A stretch of 64,000 nt of DNA, taken from contig JBBISA010000004.1 in assembly GCA_037441525.1 (NCBI GenBank), positions 57,449 through 121,448 on the forward strand, read 5' to 3'. A program made the translations under genes and the position numbers. This stretch comes from SKVR01 sp037441525 (GTDB taxonomy: Bacteria; Bacteroidota; Bacteroidia; Bacteroidales; UBA7960). Position 1 is the first letter of the stretch, and each line of letters begins with the position of its first letter. Positions 46,763 through 54,482 of the stretch are shown here, piece by piece. The notes under the pieces were generated by a model. The model had not been told where the DNA came from. It saw only the letters and a list, made by a program, of their open reading frames with translations, and ran no database searches.

Positions 46763-48175
46763 TTAAATTTTTGGAATTAAACCCAGTTTTTGGCCTTCCT
46801 GAAGCATAAATTCAAAGGCTTCGTGGCGCTGGTTGGGTATTACCCCGTCGAGTATGGCTTCGCGGATGGAGGTTTTGATGATACCCACTTCGGGGCCCGG
46901 TTTCAACCCGAAAGTATTCATGATATCGTCGCCGGTAACCGGAGGTTGCCAGTTGCGGATACGGTCCTTTTCTTCAATGGTGGCAAGCTTTGCCCTTACC
47001 ATCCTGAAATTTTCGAGATAACGGGCTACCTTTTCCTCGTTGGCGCTGGTAATGTCGGCTTCGCAAAGGGTCATGAGGTCGTCAATATCTTCACCTGCTT
47101 CGAAAAGCAATCTTCTCACCGCCGAATCAGTAACGATGCTTTCGCTCAGCACGATGGGTCGCAGATGAAGTTGTACGAGTTTTTGCACATACTTCATCTT
47201 TTCGTCGAGGGGAAGTCTGAGTCGTTTAAATATCTGTGGAACCATTTTGGCTCCGGTAAACTCATGGCCATGAAAGGTCCAACCGGCGCCGGGGTCGTAC
47301 TGGCGGGTGCGAGGTTTGGCTATATCGTGCAGCAGGGCAGCCCAGCGCAACCACAGGTCATTGGAGTTGGGGCAAAGGTTTTCGAGCACCTTTATGGTAT
47401 GGAAGAAATTGTCTTTATGGGTTTTGCCTTCAATGGTTTCCACGCCGTACATTGCATCCAGTTCAGGGAAAAATTGCTTAAGCAGGCCGCTTGAGCGAAG
47501 AGATTTGAGCCCTTTGCCAGGGTTGGGCGAAAGCATAATCTTGTTAAACTCGTCCATAACCCTTTCGATGGAAACAATACCAATGCGTGCAGCGTTTTTG
47601 CGGATTGCGTCAAAGGAGTTGCACTCAATATTAAAATCGAGCTGCGCCGAAAATCTTATGGCACGCATCATGCGCAAAGGATCATCGGAATAGGTGATAT
47701 CGGGGTCAAGAGGGGTTCGGAGGGTTTTGGTTTCCAGATCGTGAAGGCCATTGTAAAGGTCAGTAAGTTCTCCAAAGGTTTCCAGATTAAGGCTTATGGC
47801 CATGGCATTGATGGTAAAATCGCGGCGGCTTATGTCCTGGACAAAGGTTCCGTTTTCGACGATGGGCTTGCGCGAGTCGGCCCTGTAGGATTCCTGCCGG
47901 GCGCCCACAAACTCAATTTCCCAGTCGTCAATTTTAAGCATGGCAGTGCCAAAGTTCTTAAAAACCTTGAGTTTATCAGTCTGGTTTACAGAATTGGCGA
48001 TAGATGTGGCCAGGTCAATTCCGCTGCCTTCTACCACTATATCTATATCTTTGGATTTGCGTCCGAGCAGCAGGTCTCTGACCCAGCCGCCCACCACCCA
48101 TGCAGGCTGGCCGGTTTGGGCAGTTGCTTCGGCAACCAGTTTAAATACGGGATGCTTCAGTTTATCTTTGATCAA
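46763..48175 (-). CDS. cca: CCA tRNA nucleotidyltransferase / poly(A) polymerase family, HD-domain type
   Basis: Adds or repairs the 3' CCA end of tRNA. The catalytic start is VVGGWVRDLLLGRKSKDIDIVV (residues 27-48), with the nucleotidyltransferase carboxylates Asp43 and Asp45. TRRDFTINAMA-like text (ISRRDFTINAMAISL) and PLRMMRAIRFSAQL complete the head domain. The C-terminal half contains an HD domain (WAALLHDIAKPRT). The length of 470 fits the Bacteroidetes form. It lies 27 bases after tsaC. The family includes poly(A) polymerases, but the HD layout favours CCA addition. Confidence 0.9.
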   Translation of the reverse strand: MIKDKLKHPVFKLVAEATAQTGQPAWVVGGWVRDLLLGRKSKDIDIVVEGSGIDLATSIANSVNQTDKLKVFKNFGTAMLKIDDWEIEFVGARQESYRADSRKPIVENGTFVQDISRRDFTINAMAISLNLETFGELTDLYNGLHDLETKTLRTPLDPDITYSDDPLRMMRAIRFSAQLDFNIECNSFDAIRKNAARIGIVSIERVMDEFNKIMLSPNPGKGLKSLRSSGLLKQFFPELDAMYGVETIEGKTHKDNFFHTIKVLENLCPNSNDLWLRWAALLHDIAKPRTRQYDPGAGWTFHGHEFTGAKMVPQIFKRLRLPLDEKMKYVQKLVQLHLRPIVLSESIVTDSAVRRLLFEAGEDIDDLMTLCEADITSANEEKVARYLENFRMVRAKLATIEEKDRIRNWQPPVTGDDIMNTFGLKPGPEVGIIKTSIREAILDGVIPNQRHEAFEFMLQEGQKLGLIPKI

Positions 48176-48202
48176 TGGTTTTTGTGTTTAAAGGTATTGG
48201 GG

Positions 48203-48766
48203 TCAGGAGCGGATTATCTGCAATTGCCCGTCGTCATGTACCTTAATGATGGTTGATGGCTTTGGGGCATTGACTGAGCGCTGGTTTGTTTTGCAGATAT
48301 AGTCAACTGAATCGATGATTTTCTGGCTTATCTGGTTGAATGACAGTGGTGTGGGGTCTCCACTCAGATTGGCTGAAGTTGAGGTAATAGGCTTGCCCAA
48401 AAGTTGCATAAGGTCAAGGCAGAAATTATTGCGAGGTATTCGTATGGCAATAGTTCCATTCTGGCGCATCAGATATTTGGGAAGATTACGGGCTTTTTCA
48501 TACACAATGGTGAGTGGGTCCTTGAAAGATTCTATAAGTTCTATGGCAATATCAGGTACTTTTTCAACATACTTCCCAAGCATTGTGGGCCCATCTACCA
48601 GAATAGTCATGCCAATTTCAATATTTCTCTTTTTAATTTTGTAAATCTTGTTTACAGCTCTTGCATCGGTTGCATCGCACCCCAAGGCCCATACGGTATC
48701 AGAAAGATAGAGTATGGTGCCTCCACTACGCATCACTTCTATGGCCTTGTTAATGTCTTCCTGCAT
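48203..48766 (-). CDS. L-threonylcarbamoyladenylate synthase (TsaC/Sua5 family)
   Basis: Makes threonylcarbamoyl-AMP from threonine, bicarbonate and ATP, for the t6A modification of ANN-reading tRNAs. YrdC-fold landmarks are GGTILYLSDTVWALGCDAT (about 15-33), KIKKRNIEIGMTILV (the KxR substrate site), a central AIRIPRN and the Ser-rich TSTSANLSGDPTP (about 137-149). At 187 residues it is the short form lacking the Sua5 C-terminal domain. It lies between dapD and cca on the same strand. Confidence 0.88.
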   Translation of the reverse strand: MQEDINKAIEVMRSGGTILYLSDTVWALGCDATDARAVNKIYKIKKRNIEIGMTILVDGPTMLGKYVEKVPDIAIELIESFKDPLTIVYEKARNLPKYLMRQNGTIAIRIPRNNFCLDLMQLLGKPITSTSANLSGDPTPLSFNQISQKIIDSVDYICKTNQRSVNAPKPSTIIKVHDDGQLQIIRS

Positions 48767-48835
48767 GGTATGTAATTCAGTATTTCTTTAATTCTAAAAC
48801 GGATTGCTAAGTTCAGGAATTAAATTGTTGCCTGG

Positions 48836-49651
48836 TTATACGGCTACGTTATATTCCCTAAGTGCATCGTTTAGACTGGTTTTCTGATTGGTGCTTTCTT
48901 TGCGGCGCCCAATGATTAGTGCACATGAAATGTTGTAAGTGCCTGATGGGAATTGTTTTGGAATGCTACCAGGTACCACTACGGCTCTTTTGGGCACCAA
49001 TCCGGTATAGGTAACCGGTTCTGGCCCGCTAACATCAATAATCTTAGTTGAACCGGTAAGTACCACATTGGCCCCCAAAACGGCTTCTTCCTCAACCCTA
49101 ACACCTTCTACAATAATACAACGCGAACCAATAAAACAACCATCTTCAATAATAACCGGGGCGGCCTGCACGGGTTCTAAAACCCCGCCAATGCCAACAC
49201 CGCCGCTAAGGTGCACGTTTTTACCTACCTGTGCGCAACTGCCAACGGTAGCCCAGGTGTCAACCATGGTTCCGCTGTCAACATTGGCGCCGATATTTAC
49301 ATAAGAGGGCATCATTATAACCCCGGGAGCAAGGTATGAACCATAGCGGGCTATGCCGTGGGGCACCACCCTTACTTCGAGTTTGGCGAATTCTCTTTTT
49401 AGCGGAATTTTATCATGAAACTCGAAAGGGCCAATTTCGATGGTTTGCATTTTGCGGGTCGGAAAGTATAGAATGACGGCCTTTTTTATCCAGTGGTTCA
49501 CTCCCCAGACACCGTCTTTCTTTTCGGCCACGCGCAAACGCCCTTTGTCAAGGTGTTCAATGGTGGTTTCAATGGCCTCGAGGTACAATTTTTCATTTAG
49601 AAGGGAGCGGTTCTCCCAGGCATTTTCAACAAGGTTTTTTAGGTTTTCCAT
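48836..49651 (-). CDS. dapD: Tetrahydrodipicolinate N-succinyltransferase
   Basis: Succinylates tetrahydrodipicolinate in the lysine and meso-diaminopimelate pathway. An N-terminal helical domain precedes a left-handed beta-helix made of hexapeptide repeats (about 105-230), visible in VIMMPSYVNIGANVDSGTMVD, cited as residues 111-131, and GVGIGGVLEPVQAAPVIIEDG. The conserved residues of the LbH succinyltransferase group are present. The length of 271 is normal. It starts four bases after the crtW stop, so it may be expressed from the crtW promoter. Confidence 0.93.
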   Translation of the reverse strand: MENLKNLVENAWENRSLLNEKLYLEAIETTIEHLDKGRLRVAEKKDGVWGVNHWIKKAVILYFPTRKMQTIEIGPFEFHDKIPLKREFAKLEVRVVPHGIARYGSYLAPGVIMMPSYVNIGANVDSGTMVDTWATVGSCAQVGKNVHLSGGVGIGGVLEPVQAAPVIIEDGCFIGSRCIIVEGVRVEEEAVLGANVVLTGSTKIIDVSGPEPVTYTGLVPKRAVVVPGSIPKQFPSGTYNISCALIIGRRKESTNQKTSLNDALREYNVAV

Positions 49652-49655
49652 TCAG

Positions 49656-50336
49656 TTAATTTTGTTTTGTGGTATATAGTTTCCACCAGGGGACATATTG
49701 ATCCTCATGGTGCTCGAAATGGTATCCGAAGAAATAGCAACTTATCATTGCCCAAAGATGATTTTTTTTGAGTGTACGGGCACGGTGAGGCATCATGTGG
49801 GGGAGATGAGGCTCGCGGTGAGGCCAGTAAACACCGAAATAAAACAACTGAAGTGTACCCAGAATGGCAGGTAGTGCCCAGAAAAGTATCACCTTCAGAT
49901 CATTTATTCCAAGCAGGTGAATAAAGGCATTGTAAATCAGGGCCATGCTGATAATCTGCAATAAGGTAACGTATCGAACCATGAACACTCCCCACCAAAG
50001 CCAGAAGTTCTGCGATTTGGCATAGAAATCGGGGTCTTCGGCAGTAGCCGGTGCCTTGTGATGCAACCCATGGTTTTTACGAAGCCTTTTGTACGACATG
50101 GAAGCAAAAAGGAAAGTTGCCAGTGTACCAATAATCTTATTAATTGTTTTCTTCTTTGCCAATGTCCCATGCATTGCGTCGTGGCCTGTAATAAAAAGAC
50201 TGGTGTAGAGCCATGCCTGTATTATAATGTGGAGGTACATCCATGGATTGCTAAAATTCATTTCCAGCGAAAAAAGCATCCAGGCAAGGTGCCCACCCCA
50301 GAATAAAATAACGGTAACTGCTATTAAAATACCCAT
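49656..50336 (-). CDS. crtW: CrtW-type beta-carotene ketolase (fatty-acid desaturase superfamily)
   Basis: Membrane di-iron oxygenase that would put keto groups on beta-carotene rings. The His boxes are GHDAMHGT (about 53-60), NHGLHHKAPATAEDPDF (about 88-104) and GYHFEHHEDQYVPWWKLY near the C-terminus, the last two close to the CrtW pattern. At 226 residues with about four membrane helices it fits the family. A lycopene cyclase gene lies just across a shared divergent promoter region, which supports a carotenoid role over general fatty-acid desaturation. crtB and crtI are not in the window. Activity is inferred. Confidence 0.82.
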   Translation of the reverse strand: MGILIAVTVILFWGGHLAWMLFSLEMNFSNPWMYLHIIIQAWLYTSLFITGHDAMHGTLAKKKTINKIIGTLATFLFASMSYKRLRKNHGLHHKAPATAEDPDFYAKSQNFWLWWGVFMVRYVTLLQIISMALIYNAFIHLLGINDLKVILFWALPAILGTLQLFYFGVYWPHREPHLPHMMPHRARTLKKNHLWAMISCYFFGYHFEHHEDQYVPWWKLYTTKQN

Positions 50337-50413
50337 GTGTCTGATTGATTAAAGGATGCCTTGTTCTGAAAGCCTTTCAGATTCTTGCTTTAGACCTGCA
50401 TAGTGCAAAGTGC

Positions 50414-50445
50414 CAAAATTAGAGATTATTCATTAATAAAGCAAA
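50414..50445 (-). promoter_or_regulatory. Consensus promoter for crtW
   Basis: On the minus strand TTTG (50442-50445), exactly 20 bases, then TAATTTTG (50414-50421), a perfect fit to the Bacteroidetes consensus. The leader is about 70 nt. No equally good promoter was found for the divergent cyclase gene. Confidence 0.75.
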
Positions 50446-50530
50446 AAGAAAGGCTCTTCAAACAATACGACCACCAGGGTGTTTAAAGTCCGGTAATTGA
50501 ATTTGTTAACAATAAGAAATAAGATCGAAA

Positions 50531-51232
50531 ATGGAAAAATGGACCTACGCACTTTTGCTCCTCGGAAGTATCAGTGTTCCGTTGATCAGAAGCTTTGAAA
50601 ACAGGGTGGCTTTTTACAGTCGCTTTACCCATCTCTTTAAAGGAATTCTGGTGATGATGCTTCTGTTTATCCCCTGGGATGTTATGTTTACCCGGTCGGA
50701 TGTGTGGTCGTTTAACTATGATTATGTTCTGGGTTATTATTTTTTCGATCTGCCGGTTGAAGAGTGGCTGTTTTTTATGATTATAACTTATTGTTGTGTA
50801 TTTATTTACGATGTGCTGAAATACTTCTTTCCCAAATTTTACTTTCCCAAAACCAGTTATGCTTTAACAGTAGTGCTTGCACTTCTTACCCTTACACTCG
50901 CCTTTCTCAACACCGACCGTATATATACCTTCGTGGTAATGTACCTGTCATTCATTCTGCTGTTCTGGCAAATTGTGACCAAAACATACAAAACATGGCT
51001 CAGTTACTTTTATTTTATGTGGTTTATTGGCCTTGTACCCTTCTTTATTGTCAACGGGGTTTTAACAAGTTTACCGGTGGTTTCATACAACAATGCCGAA
51101 AATCTTGCCTTTCGCATCGGAACAGTTCCTTTTGAAGATGCTTTTTACTTTATCAGCATGATGTTTATTGTCGTCATGGTTTATGAAGGCTCCATGGCTG
51201 CCCGCTCAGCCGCCAGGCACAAGCACAGGTAG
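50531..51232 (+). CDS. Lycopene cyclase, CrtYcd type
   Basis: A 233-residue membrane protein with about seven helices carrying two lycopene-cyclase repeats. Landmarks are DVWSFNYDYVLGYYFFDLPVEEWLFF at about residues 57-82, YCCVFIYDVL, and a second copy of the motif near VPFEDAFYFISMMFIVVMVYE (about 198-218). The order corresponds to a fusion of the two subunits CrtYc and CrtYd. It would cyclise lycopene ends to beta-rings. It is divergent from crtW with a 194-bp gap. The Fur-family gene follows after 135 bases and is probably independent. Confidence 0.82.
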   Translation: MEKWTYALLLLGSISVPLIRSFENRVAFYSRFTHLFKGILVMMLLFIPWDVMFTRSDVWSFNYDYVLGYYFFDLPVEEWLFFMIITYCCVFIYDVLKYFFPKFYFPKTSYALTVVLALLTLTLAFLNTDRIYTFVVMYLSFILLFWQIVTKTYKTWLSYFYFMWFIGLVPFFIVNGVLTSLPVVSYNNAENLAFRIGTVPFEDAFYFISMMFIVVMVYEGSMAARSAARHKHR

Positions 51233-51277
51233 TATATAAATTTGCGTTAAATGGGATGGTGTCCCTGAATAATTTCT

Positions 51278-51301
51278 TATTTTTGCAACATTGTTGCAAA
51301 A
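51278..51301 (+). promoter_or_regulatory. Zur-type palindrome overlapping the -7 element
   Basis: A perfect palindrome, nine-base arms TTTTGCAAC (51281-51289) and GTTGCAAAA (51293-51301) around ATT. Its left arm overlaps TATTTTTG (51278-51285), a -7 element. A bound repressor would cover the promoter. It lies 66 bases before the Fur-family gene, so autoregulation is likely. No second copy was seen before the downstream transporter genes. Confidence 0.7.
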
Positions 51302-51367
51302 TCTGGGTTGTATCCATACTTATTAAATCCCAAAACATCATCTCATTTTAACAACTGATTTTAGTGT

Positions 51368-51799
51368 ATGAAAGATGAAGTTTATACCCTGCTGGGGAAT
51401 AAAAACCTTTCGAAAACTCCTTGCCGTGTAGAGATTTTGAATACCCTGATAGAAGCCGGAACAGCTCTTTCAGAAAATGATATCCGTAACAAACTATCCT
51501 ATAATTTCGACCGGACAACCATTTACCGAACCATTAAAAGCTTTCTGGATCAGGATGTTATTCACAGCATTTCGCTTGACAACGGCGAGGTGCGCTATGC
51601 TATTACCCGTACCAGAGAAAAACATATTGAGCATTTTCATGCCCATTTTTATTGCGATGGCTGCACCAATGTATACTGTCTTCCTAGGCCCGAATTTATA
51701 CCTCCGCAATTGCCCGAAGGGTTTGTAGCCAGTGGTTTTGATTTACTCATAAATGGAAAATGCAAAAATTGTCATAATCATCGCCAGGATATCTGGTAA
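51368..51799 (+). CDS. Fur-family regulator, probably Zur
   Basis: A 143-residue metal-responsive repressor. Residues about 1-80 are the winged helix (LSENDIRNKLSYNFDRTTIYRTIKSF). The dimerisation domain has the His-rich HIEHFHAHFYCDGC (about 90-103) and two Cys pairs, CDGC and CKNC, as a structural zinc site. It is followed on the same strand by an ABC transporter, a DUF3299-like protein and, beyond a Fic gene, znuACB. That context argues for zinc rather than iron sensing. The palindrome overlapping its promoter is a likely binding site. Fur or PerR function cannot be excluded from sequence alone. Confidence 0.8.
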   Translation: MKDEVYTLLGNKNLSKTPCRVEILNTLIEAGTALSENDIRNKLSYNFDRTTIYRTIKSFLDQDVIHSISLDNGEVRYAITRTREKHIEHFHAHFYCDGCTNVYCLPRPEFIPPQLPEGFVASGFDLLINGKCKNCHNHRQDIW

Positions 51800-51849
51800 T
51801 TACAAAACAGAAAAATTCCCAATCATTACAGATAAGATTAAAAAACCAA

Positions 51850-52482
51850 ATGGATAAGTTAACAATTCAGTCACTCACCTACAGGTATCCGTCCGGGCAA
51901 CTGATTACCCTGCCCGATATTGTGTTGCCTCAAGGTGAGAATCTGCTTATCCTTGGCCGCTCGGGAAGCGGAAAAACCACTCTGCTGCACCTGATGGCAG
52001 GTATTCTGGCTCCCGACAGTGGTGAGGTTGGCTTTGGCGATACTCGGTTTTTTATGCTATCCCCGGCAGAACGCGATCTTTTCAGGGGGCGAAATATAGG
52101 GATGATTTTTCAGAAGAATTTTTTTATAGATGGTATTAGTGTTCGTGAAAATCTTGTGGCTGCCCGCAGGCTTGCCGGCAATAATGCTGACAATCAATTG
52201 ATTGACAAGATTGTAGCGCAACTTGGGATTGCCCATCTGGGGCGGAAATCTCCACGGCAGCTCAGCGAAGGCGAACAACAAAGGTTCTCCATTGCAAGGG
52301 CCCTGGTAAATGAACCGGGCTGGATTTTGGCCGACGAACCCACATCGAGCCTCGATGATTACCATTGCAATCTGTTTGTCGATTTGATGAAGAATATTTC
52401 TTTTAACCGTTCCGCAAGCTGGCTGGTGGCAACCCACGACAACCGGCTTAAGCCTCATTTTTCAAGGATTATTCAGCTTTAA
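51850..52482 (+). CDS. ABC transporter ATP-binding subunit (LolD/YbbA-like)
   Basis: A 210-residue ATPase of the MacB/LolD group. Walker A is LGRSGSGKTT (about 36-45), the signature LSEGEQQRFSIARAL (about 138) and Walker B ILADEPTSSLD (about 163). It pairs with the FtsX-like permease that follows after 13 bases. In Vibrio and Shewanella a similar ATPase/permease set with a DUF3299 protein (Zrg) is a Zur-regulated zinc importer, so a metal role is plausible here. A lipoprotein-release or exporter role is the alternative. Confidence 0.82.
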   Translation: MDKLTIQSLTYRYPSGQLITLPDIVLPQGENLLILGRSGSGKTTLLHLMAGILAPDSGEVGFGDTRFFMLSPAERDLFRGRNIGMIFQKNFFIDGISVRENLVAARRLAGNNADNQLIDKIVAQLGIAHLGRKSPRQLSEGEQQRFSIARALVNEPGWILADEPTSSLDDYHCNLFVDLMKNISFNRSASWLVATHDNRLKPHFSRIIQL

Positions 52483-52495
52483 ATCCTTTTCCTGT

Positions 52496-53830
52496 ATGTA
52501 TTCACTGAAGCTTGCCCTGCAGAAACTATTATCACGACCGGCCAACACCTTTTTTAGTGTGGGGCTTTTTGCCATTGGTTGTGGTATTATTTCGCTGCTG
52601 ATGATGGCTCAGGGTACTCTTAAAACAAACGTTGACCGTACGCTGGCCGGTATCGACATGGTAGTTGGGGCAAAAGGAAGTCCGTCGCAGCTTATTCTTT
52701 CATCGGTTTTGCACGCCGATTATCCCACCGGAAATATCAATCTGAACGAAATTACAGCACTTGTTCAGAATCCCCTGGTTAAAACCGCCATCCCCATTGC
52801 CCTTGGCGATAGTTACCGCGGATGCAGGATTGTGGGTGCTCCGCAGGAATATGCAAACCTCTACAATGCAAACCTGGCATCGGGCACCTGGTATCAACAC
52901 CCGCTTGATGTGGTAATAGGAGCCTCAGTGGCACGTGCCACCGGGCTTACCATCGGCCACACATTTTATGGCGTGCACGGTTTTCGCGATACCGGCCATG
53001 CTCACGAAAATCATATTTATGTTGTGAAGGGAATTCTGGAGACTAGTTTTTCTGTTCTCGACAACCTGATCCTAACCCTGGTGGAGTCGGTTTGGAAGGT
53101 GCATGATATTATGCCGGGCAATTCTGAACCATCATCTTCCGAAAAAATAATGGAAGTTGAAAGGTCTGAGATTTCCGACTTAACCCTTGCAGAGATCATC
53201 CAAAGGGTAGAAGCCGGTGAGGAAGTAACCCGTGAAGAGATGCTTCAGTACCAGGCGCTGCGAAACAGCCGTAAGCCATCACCGGTGAATGACAAGGCAG
53301 AAATTACTGCCATGTTGCTGCAGTTCCGCAGTCCGGCAGGTTTAATTCAGTTTAACCGCCTTATCAACGAATCTACTTCCATGCAGGCGGCTTCGCCCGC
53401 CCTGGAGCTAAACAGGCTTTCAAAACTTCTGGCACCTGGTATTGAAGTGCTGATGATTCTTGCCTGGGTTATCATCGTTATATCTGCTATTAATATCTTT
53501 ATTCACCTTTGGAATACCCTTCGCACCGGCATGAGCGACATTGCCCTTATGCGTGTTATGGGTGCAGGACAGGAAAAGGTTTTTATGATGCTGGTTTTTC
53601 AGGGAATAGTAATTGCTGCCGCCGGCTGGATTTTTGGCTTGTTGCTTTCCCGGCTCGTCTGGATATCTCTGCCCGATTTTCATTTTATCGCAACATCAAC
53701 GTTGTGGATTCCGCTGGCTAAGGAGCTGATGGTGCTTTACTATGCCATTATGGCCGGTATTGTTGCTTCGTTGTTACCTGCCTGGCGGGCCTATACCGTT
53801 GATGTTCATTTTACCCTAACCAAAAGGTAG
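52496..53830 (+). CDS. FtsX-like ABC permease
   Basis: A 444-residue membrane protein of the MacB/FtsX-type permease group. One helix lies near the N-terminus (FFSVGLFAIGCGIISLLMM, about 19-37). A large extracytoplasmic domain at about 50-300 is followed by three C-terminal helices (about 318-342, 360-385, 412-432). It shows the typical GMSDIALMRVMGAGQEKVF cytoplasmic loop. It forms a transporter with the preceding ATPase and overlaps no other gene; a DUF3299-like gene follows three bases on. The Zur context suggests metal handling, though the family is also used for lipoprotein or peptide export. Confidence 0.82.
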   Translation: MYSLKLALQKLLSRPANTFFSVGLFAIGCGIISLLMMAQGTLKTNVDRTLAGIDMVVGAKGSPSQLILSSVLHADYPTGNINLNEITALVQNPLVKTAIPIALGDSYRGCRIVGAPQEYANLYNANLASGTWYQHPLDVVIGASVARATGLTIGHTFYGVHGFRDTGHAHENHIYVVKGILETSFSVLDNLILTLVESVWKVHDIMPGNSEPSSSEKIMEVERSEISDLTLAEIIQRVEAGEEVTREEMLQYQALRNSRKPSPVNDKAEITAMLLQFRSPAGLIQFNRLINESTSMQAASPALELNRLSKLLAPGIEVLMILAWVIIVISAINIFIHLWNTLRTGMSDIALMRVMGAGQEKVFMMLVFQGIVIAAAGWIFGLLLSRLVWISLPDFHFIATSTLWIPLAKELMVLYYAIMAGIVASLLPAWRAYTVDVHFTLTKR

Positions 53831-53833
53831 TAT

Positions 53834-54307
53834 ATGATAAAAACCCTTTTTATAATTCTCGCTCTGCTGGCAATAAATAGTCCGCCCGAACCTGAAAAGC
53901 ATTTCACCGATAAAACCTGGGAAATACTCCTTACCGATGTGAAGATGCGCTATCGGTTCAGTGTTGAATACAATTCATTTATTCAGGTGCCCCGGTTTGG
54001 CATTACCCTGAAAGAGATGGAAGGGAAGGAGATTGTATTGCAGGGTTTCTTTTTGCCTGCCGATATAACCGGCGATGCCTTTGTACTCTCATTCGTGCCC
54101 ATGCAGATGTGTTTTTTCTGCTCTGGTTCGGGCATCGAATCGGTGGTAGAACTGCAAACCCTTATCAGCCACAGGGCCAGATTCAGAAGGCTTAAAACCG
54201 ACGATTTTATTGAAGTACGAGGGAGACTAAAACTAAATGCAACCAATCTCGACAACCTGATTTATATATTGGAAGATGCTGAGTTGCTTAAGGTAGGAAA
54301 CAATTAA
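53834..54307 (+). CDS. DUF3299-like exported protein
   Basis: 157 residues with a short signal peptide (MIKTLFIILALLAINSP). The mature part matches the DUF3299 pattern loosely: LKEMEGKEIVLQGFFLP at about 57-73, then VLSFVPMQMCFFCSGSGIESVVELQ, with a CxxC pair (CFFC) that could bind metal or be redox-active. In Gammaproteobacteria similar proteins sit with an ABC transporter in Zur-controlled zinc loci. It starts three bases after the permease stop, so it belongs to that operon. Its role in zinc delivery is inference. Confidence 0.65.
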   Translation: MIKTLFIILALLAINSPPEPEKHFTDKTWEILLTDVKMRYRFSVEYNSFIQVPRFGITLKEMEGKEIVLQGFFLPADITGDAFVLSFVPMQMCFFCSGSGIESVVELQTLISHRARFRRLKTDDFIEVRGRLKLNATNLDNLIYILEDAELLKVGNN

Positions 54308-54387
54308 TTCATGGTAAGGAAATTTTAGGATCAAAGTTTTCTGAACCCGCAAAATGACAATCCACCAGTGAAAACAATGATATTTTT

Positions 54388-54480
54388 CGTATCATAATCA
54401 TATATAAACGTATCAAAACGTATCATTTTATACTTACTTTTCCAAATCGTAATCGTATCTTTGCGTATCAAATCGTATCA
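54388..54480 (+). promoter_or_regulatory. Iterated CGTATCA operator and promoter of the Fic gene
   Basis: CGTATCA occurs at 54388, 54409, 54419, 54464 and 54474, with CGTATCT at 54454. The copies at 54454, 54464 and 54474 are spaced exactly 10 bases apart, as are those at 54409 and 54419. A -7 element TATCTTTG (54456-54463) overlaps the copy at 54454, and the last two copies lie between it and the ATG at 54483. This looks like a repressor array, probably read by the winged-helix domain of the Fic protein. Confidence 0.6.
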
Positions 54481-54482
54481 AA

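Noticed and set aside
46790..47494. A 234-codon plus-strand frame inside cca
   Set aside because: Cca is full length with all its motifs on the other strand; this frame is its shadow.
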